NCBI GenBank assembly: GCA_021801385.1
Contig: JAJYYC010000022.1
Location: forward strand, 1 to 48,229
Source: Microcaldota archaeon
GTDB taxonomy: Archaea > Micrarchaeota > Micrarchaeia > Micrarchaeales > Micrarchaeaceae
Reading direction: 5' to 3'
DNA length: 48,229 bases
In this document: piece after piece, positions 41,961-48,229 of the stretch
Layout: every line of letters begins with the position of its first letter
How positions within the stretch are numbered: the first letter of the stretch is position 1
Made by a program: the position numbers and the translations under genes
The notes under the pieces: generated by a model
Told to the model about the DNA's origin: nothing
Databases searched by the model: none
Seen by the model: the letters and a program-made list of their open reading frames with translations, nothing else

Positions 41961-43117
41961 CTAATCCCATCCTTGCGCTTCTTATACCAGAGTATTATAG
42001 GCATGTTGGCCAGCCATGTGGTTACCAGGTCTGCAAGAAGACCCGCCATGACCACTGAAGATATCTCAATGTATGTTGGTATGTATGCGAAATATGCAAC
42101 TACGAGCAGTACGCCGAACGACAGTATCGCGGTAATCGTCATGGTTGCGCCTGTCTTGAACGAGGAATATGCGCGCCCCTCTGGCGTAGAATCGGTGCGC
42201 TTTATTACTCGTATGCTGGAAAGCATATCGGTATCTATCGAGTATCCCAAAAGCATGAGCAACCCTCCTATAGATGCTATGCCGAGCGGTATGCCCAATA
42301 GCCCCATGACCCCCAACGCTACTATGATGTCGTTAGCCGCTCCGAATACCACCGCAAACGAAGGTATCGGAGTTCTGAATATCATGAATACCGCTATCGC
42401 GACGAGTATGAATGCGACTATTATTATAGTTCGTATCTGGCTCAAGAAGAATGCGCCCAGAGTAGGAGTAACATCATTATATGAATAGACAGTGAAAGGC
42501 GTTATCGCTTTGAGCTTTTTGATTATTGTGTTTTCGTAAACCGTAGAGGCGTTTGAGTACGCCTGCTGCGCAGCATCTACGTTCCCGCCGTAGTTCGATG
42601 CGTTGAATGATGGCAGATTGCTGTATACAGGCGCAAGGTCAACCATCTCCGCCTTGAATGCGCTCTGCATCTGAGCAATAGATGTGTTCTGGCCCTTCGA
42701 AGCTGTTGCGATAAGCGAAGCGATCGTTGTGTTTCCAGGGCTTGATTTGAGCTCATTCTGGTATAGCGTGGTGTTAAGTGAATATTCGGAATAGTTTGAG
42801 TATGCACCATACAATGACAAGAGATTCGTCTCAGCATTGGAAAGGCTCTGGTTCGCAACCAGCGTTATATCAAGCCCGGCAGGGGTCTTCGATACGCTCG
42901 CCTGCGATCCGGTTATGTTTGAATCTATCATGCTTGAGACCGAACGTATGTTAGGGTTTGCGGATGTCTGTATCTGCACTTCGATTCCGCCTCGCAGGGA
43001 TGAGTCAAGCTGTATCTTTGTGACGAAATACAGACTGATAAGCATAAGCAGTACTGGTATCAGTATGTAAAGCTTGTAATGTTTGCTCTCGTAAATATTC
43101 CTCATGAAAAACAGCAT
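41957..43117 (-). CDS. secF: Protein-export membrane protein SecF
   Basis: This is a 386-aa protein with six membrane helices; DSSLRGGIEVQI marks the usual first external strand and LLMLLGYSIDTDMLSSIRV the conserved membrane motif. It partners SecD in export. The external domain is longer than in many SecF proteins, with Ser/Asn-rich stretches. Two starts are possible: ATG 43117 or the ATG four codons later. The gene is upstream of secD and shares its transcript. Confidence 0.93.
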   Translation of the reverse strand: MLFFMRNIYESKHYKLYILIPVLLMLISLYFVTKIQLDSSLRGGIEVQIQTSANPNIRSVSSMIDSNITGSQASVSKTPAGLDITLVANQSLSNAETNLLSLYGAYSNYSEYSLNTTLYQNELKSSPGNTTIASLIATASKGQNTSIAQMQSAFKAEMVDLAPVYSNLPSFNASNYGGNVDAAQQAYSNASTVYENTIIKKLKAITPFTVYSYNDVTPTLGAFFLSQIRTIIIVAFILVAIAVFMIFRTPIPSFAVVFGAANDIIVALGVMGLLGIPLGIASIGGLLMLLGYSIDTDMLSSIRVIKRTDSTPEGRAYSSFKTGATMTITAILSFGVLLVVAYFAYIPTYIEISSVVMAGLLADLVTTWLANMPIILWYKKRKDGIR

Positions 43118-43172
43118 GGTAAATAGACTAAGATGAATAAAGAATTAAAATTAAAAGAATAAAAACCTATGT

Positions 43173-43460
43173 TTAACCGTGGCGCTTCAGGAACTTGTAG
43201 TGCAGAGACATCGTAAATCCATAAACGATCACGAATATCGACAGAAGCACTATCGACCAGCCTATTACCAGCCCGTATGGAATGACACCGTATCCTGCAA
43301 GCACTGCGAGTATACCGAATATGAACAGGTATATGCCCCAGTATATCGCCTTGTATATCTGCCAGCCCGACTGCTTCTCCTGGTAGTGCAGCCTTCGCTC
43401 CCAAATCAGGCTAGGATCCACTGTTATTATCTCCTTTGCCTTACCGTTTGATCTTGGCAT
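43173..43460 (-). CDS. Small two-helix membrane protein next to secF
   Basis: This protein is 95 aa. A hydrophilic N-terminus (MPRSNGKAKEIITVDPSLIWERR) is followed by two membrane helices (YLFIFGILAVLAGYGVI, WSIVLLSIFVIVYGF) and a basic end. The ATG at 43460 follows GGTG by five bases, which rules out the longer start at 43505. It lies 56 bp upstream of secF and may share its transcript. The position suggests a partner in export, but no family is recognised. Confidence 0.7.
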   Translation of the reverse strand: MPRSNGKAKEIITVDPSLIWERRLHYQEKQSGWQIYKAIYWGIYLFIFGILAVLAGYGVIPYGLVIGWSIVLLSIFVIVYGFTMSLHYKFLKRHG

Positions 43461-43553
43461 CGTAACACCGCAATTATATACATAGTAATGCTTAAAAAGG
43501 TTCATCTGCGCAAACCGCGTTTGTATTTATACCAGTTTGGGTGATACCTTATC

Positions 43554-44330
43554 ATGGCTCGGAGGCTTGGCAGACGAAAGATGCCCGACAGAGGGGTACA
43601 CACCGAAAGGGAGACAGAACCGATAGAGGGAGGAGTCTTCAACACGAACAGCATGCTCAGCCTGCACAAGCTGTTCAACAAACATATAATAGAAAAAATA
43701 GAGTTCCCAATATCCACGGGCAAGGAGGCTGATGTTTATCTTGCGCTTGCGGGCAGTGCAGAACAGGTTGACGGCGCAAAATTTGTTGCGGTCAAATTCT
43801 TCAGGTTGGAGTCACAATCTTTCAGAGGTATGAAACGCTACATAGCGGGCGATCCGCGGTTTGGCAAGGTGAGGAAGGGCAGGAACACCATGGTGAAGAC
43901 ATGGTGTGAAAAGGAGTTTTGGAACCTAAAGATAGCGCTCAAGGCAGGTGCACGCGTGCCAGAGCCGTACTTTGCGGTTGGAAGCTTACTTGCGATGGAG
44001 TTCATAGGGGATGAGAACGGAAATGCTGCACCGATGCTTAAGGAAACAAAATTGAATGAACCGAATGAGATGCTCAACCAGATACTGAAACAGGCTGCGC
44101 TGCTTTATTCCGTAGGATTGGTGCACGCAGACCTGAGCGAATTTAACATATTGGTCAAGGATGAAAAGCCTTATCTAATCGACATCGGCCAGGGGGTTAC
44201 GCTCAATCACCCCGAAGCTGGCGTTTTCATCCGTAAGGACATAACGAATATAACGCACTATTTCGCATCTAAATACAATATCAGGATCAGCGTTGATGAT
44301 GCATTAAAAATAGTTACCAAACTGCCTTGA
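43554..44330 (+). CDS. rio1: RIO1-type serine/threonine kinase
   Basis: This 258-aa RIO family kinase acts late in small ribosomal subunit maturation. It has the glycine-poor nucleotide loop STGKEADVYLALA, the catalytic loop VHADLSEFNILV (Asp and Asn) and the metal motif YLIDIGQGV. Length fits archaeal RIO1. TATTTATACC at about 43524-43532 gives a promoter. The end overlaps the thiI 3' end by 17 bp on the opposite strand, so the two mRNAs have complementary ends. Confidence 0.95.
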   Translation: MARRLGRRKMPDRGVHTERETEPIEGGVFNTNSMLSLHKLFNKHIIEKIEFPISTGKEADVYLALAGSAEQVDGAKFVAVKFFRLESQSFRGMKRYIAGDPRFGKVRKGRNTMVKTWCEKEFWNLKIALKAGARVPEPYFAVGSLLAMEFIGDENGNAAPMLKETKLNEPNEMLNQILKQAALLYSVGLVHADLSEFNILVKDEKPYLIDIGQGVTLNHPEAGVFIRKDITNITHYFASKYNIRISVDDALKIVTKLP

Positions 44331-45480
44331 CATCAACAGATGATGTGCGAGAGAGCGTAGCTCTAACCGCAGCTTCTATCTCAATCTGCTTGGATAATTC
44401 TAATACTTTCCTTTGGCTTGCATTCAGAACCACGCGCTTAAGGTCTATAGAGCATACGTCCCTGTATTTTTGCACCGATAGGTCCATCGTTCCGATCGAT
44501 TTCGCCATATCTACGATCTCCTGCTTGTCCATCCCGATGAGTGGCCGTATCACAAACTCGTTTATCCCATGGGATGTCGCGGAGAGGTTCTTTATCGTCT
44601 GCGATGCAACCTGCCCCAGGCTCTCTCCGGTTATTATGCAATCTGCACGTTCCTTCCTTGAAACCGATTCCGCCAGCAGATAAAGGAAACGTTTGAATAG
44701 AACTGTCTCATATTTCCTGTCGATCTTCATCGACATACTCTGGAATATGTGGAATGGAGCAAGGTACAATCTTGATGGGCCTGAATAGGCAGATAGGACA
44801 GACACCGTGTCGATTATTTTTTTAATCTCTGGGGCGTCATTTGATCCGAATCCATGGACATGCAGGTATATTGGCCTTATCCCTCTTTTCATCGCTAGCC
44901 ATGATGCGACAGGCGAATCTATCCCGCCAGATAGCAACGAAACTCCAGTTCCGGAAGAGCCGACCGGAAGGCCCTGAGCGCCTCTCGTCCTTTTCCTTGT
45001 CAAATAGGTCTGTTCCTTCCCAATGTTTATCCGTATTATTTGATCAGAATTCATGTCAAGCTTGAACGCCAGTTTATCTGCGCGTTTTAGGAACGCTGAT
45101 ATCAGCTCAAACGAGTTGAATTTAAGCTCCTTTGAGGACCTGTGGGCCTCAAGGCGAATCGAGTCGCCTCTTCCCGCAAGGCGCCTTGAAGACGCTATTA
45201 TTGATGGGATTGTGCTCCTTGATATTATGGACCTGCCGAACCAGCTGATGCCGAAAACTTTAGACAGCCTGCCGTAAATGAGATTGAAATCCGATCCTTT
45301 TTTAATTTGGATTAGTATCCTATCGCGTTCAGGCAAAACTCGGCCTGCGCCTGACCCGGATAGGGATTCGGAGAGGTTTTCTTGCAAGATCTTTATGAAC
45401 TTGTGCCTATTGCCGCCTTTCAGCCATAGTTCTCCGAAATGGACAGATATGACATCTCCAAGCGCAGATTTGGACCGCAT
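44314..45480 (-). CDS. thiI: tRNA 4-thiouridine synthase ThiI
   Basis: This 388-aa protein has an N-terminal THUMP-type RNA-binding region and the PP-loop VSLLSGGIDSPVASW, which adenylates tRNA U8 before sulfur transfer. GESLGQVASQT is a further ThiI motif. There is no C-terminal rhodanese domain, as usual for archaea, so sulfur comes from another carrier. The start has no ribosome-binding motif; AT-rich sequence about 30 bp upstream is a candidate promoter. Confidence 0.94.
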   Translation of the reverse strand: MRSKSALGDVISVHFGELWLKGGNRHKFIKILQENLSESLSGSGAGRVLPERDRILIQIKKGSDFNLIYGRLSKVFGISWFGRSIISRSTIPSIIASSRRLAGRGDSIRLEAHRSSKELKFNSFELISAFLKRADKLAFKLDMNSDQIIRINIGKEQTYLTRKRTRGAQGLPVGSSGTGVSLLSGGIDSPVASWLAMKRGIRPIYLHVHGFGSNDAPEIKKIIDTVSVLSAYSGPSRLYLAPFHIFQSMSMKIDRKYETVLFKRFLYLLAESVSRKERADCIITGESLGQVASQTIKNLSATSHGINEFVIRPLIGMDKQEIVDMAKSIGTMDLSVQKYRDVCSIDLKRVVLNASQRKVLELSKQIEIEAAVRATLSRTSSVDVKAVW

Positions 45481-45557
45481 GATTGATTGACAACTTTATG
45501 ATTAATAAGGTATAGCATTGATAGAATCATGAAATGTCGTTATTTCAAATCTGCCAT

Positions 45558-46226
45558 TCATGTCCTAATAACTGCTATCCCTAATCTGCGGTTAGGGCCG
45601 CTGTTGGCGTTTATTGCAAGATCGCCGCATCCGCCGAAATATTCTCCCCCGCGAGCCAGTGGGCCGACCCATGCGCCTTTTGCTCTATACAGATATCTTG
45701 AGTCTGGGCTGTTGTTAGGGCTTGATACAATCCCTATTGGTATGCCCGTGCCTTTGTCCGTGTGCCACCAGCCCTCCTTATTTGGGAAGTTCTCTATGAT
45801 GTGAATTTTTGGCTCTAAGATTTTGAATACATGATTGCCGCCGGATTGTTCCATAGTCCAATGCGGTTGATGTAATATGATGGCGGAATCTCTCTTGCCT
45901 TGATACTCAGTAGGTATCTCCACTATCACTTTCAATGTAGTTTGGGTTTTTTGATCCTTCTCATATATAAATTCAACTGTTCTTTTGAATGGCTCTCCTG
46001 GTGCTTCGTAGATCAACCCTGTGCCCAACCAGTACATTGATTTATTATCGAATGTGCGAGGTTTTTCTTGCAGTGCAATGTCAGCCTCATGATTTGTTGG
46101 GAACCTTATCCCTTTACCTTCATTTATGAGTTTCTGCGCTGAAATGAAATCAGTGCCTGGTGATTCATGCCTTAGTATATGCACCGCAACGCCAGACGCA
46201 TTTGGTTTTTTCGTAACGCTTTCCAT
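45558..46226 (-). CDS. Unknown protein, paralogue of 38817-39542
   Basis: This protein is about 222 aa, without signal or membrane segment. Conserved with its paralogue: FPTNHEADIAL, YWLGTGLIYEAPG, EIP...QGKRDSAI, GTGIP, RYLYRA. His and Trp are frequent (HQPHWTMEQ, EGWWHTDKG). Family not recognised. The ATG at 46226 follows GTGATAAAT, the ribosome-binding element, and is preferred to GTG 46235. Divergent from secE, 68 bp away. Confidence 0.72.
   Translation of the reverse strand: MESVTKKPNASGVAVHILRHESPGTDFISAQKLINEGKGIRFPTNHEADIALQEKPRTFDNKSMYWLGTGLIYEAPGEPFKRTVEFIYEKDQKTQTTLKVIVEIPTEYQGKRDSAIILHQPHWTMEQSGGNHVFKILEPKIHIIENFPNKEGWWHTDKGTGIPIGIVSSPNNSPDSRYLYRAKGAWVGPLARGGEYFGGCGDLAINANSGPNRRLGIAVIRT
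45998..46031 (-). repeat. 34-bp sequence identical to 39275-39308
   Basis: Second copy of the exact shared stretch; both copies are in the same orientation relative to their genes. Confidence 0.85.
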
Positions 46227-46294
46227 ATTTATCACGGTTAGTAGTTGAATTTAATATACTATATATAGTTTTCCTTGCATATCATATAGTTCAG

Positions 46295-46492
46295 ATGGAC
46301 ATCTTAAAGTCGTTAAGCAGGTTCATAGAGAACTCCAAGCACGTAATGAGCGTGAGCCATAAGCCAGGCAGGCACGACTTCGACAAAGCCGCAAAGATCA
46401 TAATACTTGGCATAGTGCTTATAGGCGTGTTGGGACTCATCATAGCGATAATAGTTTCGCTGATAATAACAGGATCGCTCGCTCTGATATGA
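46295..46492 (+). CDS. secE: Protein translocase subunit SecE/Sec61 gamma
   Basis: This 65-aa protein has the amphipathic helix (LKSLSRFIENSKHVMSVSHK) and single membrane helix (ILGIVLIGVLGLIIAIIVSLII) of archaeal SecE, the clamp of the SecY channel. Length and pattern are typical. It precedes the RqcH C-terminal half by 36 bp on the same strand. Confidence 0.9.
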   Translation: MDILKSLSRFIENSKHVMSVSHKPGRHDFDKAAKIIILGIVLIGVLGLIIAIIVSLIITGSLALI

Positions 46493-46528
46493 AATATATT
46501 GGAGTTGATTTGAATCTGAGTGCTTCAC

Positions 46529-47311
46529 ATGGAGATAAAGATAGATTACACAAAATCAGCGCATGAGAATGCGGGCGACTATTATGACCGTGCGAAGCGT
46601 CTGGTACAGAAACGCGCGGGCGCAGAGAAAGCGATAAAGGAGATGGAGCGCAATCTTAAAGATGCTGAAAGAAAGGCGCTTGAGAAGCGCCAGGAGGTTC
46701 GCAAAGTAATCAATACAGACAGGGAGTGGTATGAGAGCTTCCATTGGTTTAGGACGAGCGACGGCCTGCTCGCGATAGGAGGCAGGGATGCACGGCAGAA
46801 CGAGCTGATGAACTCTAGGTATTTCACGGAGAACGACATGTTCTTCCATGCAGACGTTTTTGGGGCATCGGTGTTCATACTAAAAGATGGTTTTGGTGCA
46901 AAGCAAGAGTCCAGAGAGGAAACGGCACACTTCGCAGCATGTTACTCGAGCGCATGGGCTAGCGGAACGAGGAACACCGATGTTTACGGTATGCGACGCG
47001 ATCAGGTTAGCAAATCAACAGGCAAGGGATCTCTTGGAACAGGAAGCTTCCTTCTTAAAGGGGAAAGAGAATGGTACCGTAACGTGCCGCTGAGACTCTC
47101 TTTCTTTTTGATTAATGGCAAACTTAACGTGATACCATCGATAGAATCGGGCAGGATAAAGGAAAAAGAATTCGTCAACGTTGTTCAGGGAGAGATGAAA
47201 AAGTCTGATGCGGCAAAGCAGATAGCTAAGATGCTCGGATACAACGACATAGACTACATAATGAGACAGCTCCCGCCAGCAGGGGGTTTCAGCGTTTCGT
47301 TCAAGAAATGA
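46529..47311 (+). CDS. rqcH: RqcH/NEMF C-terminal half (NFACT-R/DUF814), split gene part 2
   Basis: This protein is 260 aa. It begins KIDYTKSAHENAGDYYDRAKRL, a segment normally in the middle of full-length RqcH (lD..ksa..NA..YY...K), continues with a coiled-coil, then the NFACT-R domain: WYESFHWFRTSDGLLAIGGR, ARQNELM, FFHADVFGASVFILKDG. The N-terminal half is 13.6 kb away at 31840-32949. Together they give about 630 residues, the length of an intact RqcH. ATG 46529 is preferred; GTG 46520 is in frame. Confidence 0.9.
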   Translation: MEIKIDYTKSAHENAGDYYDRAKRLVQKRAGAEKAIKEMERNLKDAERKALEKRQEVRKVINTDREWYESFHWFRTSDGLLAIGGRDARQNELMNSRYFTENDMFFHADVFGASVFILKDGFGAKQESREETAHFAACYSSAWASGTRNTDVYGMRRDQVSKSTGKGSLGTGSFLLKGEREWYRNVPLRLSFFLINGKLNVIPSIESGRIKEKEFVNVVQGEMKKSDAAKQIAKMLGYNDIDYIMRQLPPAGGFSVSFKK

Positions 47312-47431
47312 TAAAAATTATTTATTTGGATATCGGATTAATATGCCAAAATTATAAACCTGACGCACTATTCAAAATTTCAAAAAAGATGGGATCGCTA
47401 GTGCGATAGAGCGATTGTGATTCGATATTTA

Positions 47432-47516
47432 TGCAGGGAGAGAGATTTGAACTCTCGAACCCCTACGGGACTAGGCCCTGAACCTAGCGCATTTGACCAA
47501 GCTTTGCTATCCCTGC
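47432..47516 (-). tRNA. trnL: tRNA-Leu (anticodon CAG)
   Basis: The 85-nt gene has acceptor GCAGGGA/TCCCTGC, anticodon arm CTAGG-TTCAGGG-CCTAG, long variable arm (TCCCGTAGGGGTTC) and T arm GAGAG-TTCAAAT-CTCTC. It has no intron. Its acceptor and D arm match the tRNA-Leu(CAA) gene, which supports the intron call there. Confidence 0.95.
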
Positions 47517-47621
47517 ATTTTAGTATAATCTTTCTAATAGCTTATTAATACTTCATAGGCCACTGCGCGGCTATTCCGGCAGGTTTTAATATTAATTGCC
47601 ATAAGTGTTATAAGTGATAAT

Positions 47622-47995
47622 ATGGGAAAAACAACCTCAAGAAAAGGCGATGTAGATTCAACAGACAGGCACGCGCAACTTCTGAAAGAGCTTAATACGC
47701 TAATTAGGAATCACACTGATGTGAAAGGCGCGCAGACCTTAGGAAAGATAACAGGCCGACATTGCAGAATGTGGTCGCGCGTATGGTTGGCGACCTTGGC
47801 AGGCTTGGTGAAACCGATGGATTTCCATTCGCTTCTGGGGCTGATGCGGAGTTTCTTTCCAAGGTAAAGTTAAAACTCGATGATAAGGTGCGCATAAACT
47901 CTGATGAGGCTAAAAGAATCCATGAGATATACCAACGCTATTACGGCTACGAAGCCAAACAGATCAGCATTGATGATATCGCACATGGCTGCTGA
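47622..47995 (+). pseudogene. Unknown small protein gene with an apparent frameshift
   Basis: Frame one begins at ATG 47622 (AGTG five bases before it) and codes plausible protein (DSTDRHAQLLKELNTLIRNH). A second frame, open from 47720 to the stop at 47993-47995, codes NRPTLQNVVARMVGDLGRLG and FLSKVKLKLDDKVRINSDEA, which looks like the continuation. The switch must fall between about 47720 and 47762. Combined length would be about 120 aa. A sequencing error, a decayed gene or a programmed shift are all possible. Family unknown. Confidence 0.5.
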
Positions 47996-48034
47996 AGGGC
48001 AATCTTTTTAGTTGCTGGTTGTAAATTATAGAAT

Positions 48035-48229
48035 ATGGCAGGTGCGACAATAAGCCTCAAGGTGGCGACTGCCGTCAGCCTTGGTGCGATCATTGGAGCA
48101 GGGATATTCGTGCTCAGCGGAGCCGCGATATCAGTATCAGGGCCATATTCGGTAGTGGCATTCATACTTGTTGGCATCATAATGCTCATGGTCGCGCTTC
48201 AGTTGGGTGAGCTGGGATCGATAATGCCT
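48035..48229 (+). CDS. Amino acid permease (APC family), 3' truncated
   Basis: The first 65 residues run to the window edge. Helix 1 carries VSLGAIIGAGIFVLSGAA, the substrate-binding G-A-G-I-F motif of the APC superfamily, followed by a second helix (VVAFILVGIIMLMVALQLGEL). It should import amino acids with protons or exchange them. The ATG is about 40 bp after the previous gene, with AT-rich promoter-like sequence in between. Confidence 0.87.
   Translation, partial: MAGATISLKVATAVSLGAIIGAGIFVLSGAAISVSGPYSVVAFILVGIIMLMVALQLGELGSIMP

Overview
The window looks like a piece of a small, gene-dense archaeal chromosome, most likely from the DPANN group and plausibly a Micrarchaeota/ARMAN-type acidophile; that lineage is inferred from content, with no database search. 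Archaeal markers are a geranylgeranylglyceryl-phosphate synthase (ether lipids), SecD/SecF/SecE, a RIO1 kinase, an NMD3-like protein, an archaeal-type TyrRS, RNase Z, a class III (pilin-type) signal peptide, TATA boxes about 25-35 bp before many starts, and a GGTG ribosome-binding motif. Two traits common in ultra-small archaea also appear: a gene split into two distant parts (RqcH/NEMF family) and a tRNA with an intron outside the anticodon loop. No gene-free stretch exceeds about 300 bp, and no insertion sequence, prophage or CRISPR array was seen.

Layout. 1-9.7 kb: end of an unknown gene, a DEAD-box helicase, a cluster of unknown proteins including a leucine-rich-repeat-variant (LRV) protein and a truncated copy of its 5' end, two secreted Tyr/Pro-rich repeat proteins, a large secreted protein, NAD kinase and a nucleoside phosphorylase. 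9.8-17.0 kb: three surface proteins on the minus strand (238, about 855 and 1237 aa) with signal, ectodomain, Thr/Ser/Pro stalk and C-terminal membrane anchor; two share a roughly 95-aa module. 17.2-19.3 kb: small unknown, membrane and secreted proteins. 19.3-21.3 kb: ispF-cysS, with ispF unexpected in an archaeon. 21.4-25.0 kb: a protein made of seven tandem helix-turn-helix units, tRNA-Leu(CAA) with a 13-nt T-loop intron, a C39-peptidase-like protein lacking the expected Cys, and an mTERF-like repeat protein. 25.0-29.1 kb: glycosyltransferase, sulfatase-like protein, unknown protein, TyrRS. 29.2-33.9 kb: compact operon (proline-dehydrogenase-like, SDR epimerase, GGGP synthase, RqcH N-half, RNase Z, tRNA-Val). 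34.1-38.7 kb: circularly permuted CcdA plus DipZ-like thioredoxin, LRV protein, tRNA-Cys, CBS/ribosome-hibernation-like protein, pilin. 38.8-48.2 kb: two paralogous unknown proteins, NMD3-like, SecD/SecF, RIO1, ThiI, SecE, RqcH C-half, tRNA-Leu(CAG), a frameshifted gene and the start of an amino-acid permease.

Several starts share the pattern GGTG-N5-start codon. Three genes (NAD kinase, a secreted protein, the sulfatase-like protein) fit it only if translation begins at CTG. The most unusual item is the tandem helix-turn-helix protein: two neighbouring 168-bp units differ only silently over the linker and first helices, but all five codons at the start of the recognition helix differ in amino acid. 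This suggests a modular DNA-binding protein whose specificity is diversifying. The adjacent mTERF-like protein is a second candidate for modular nucleic-acid recognition.
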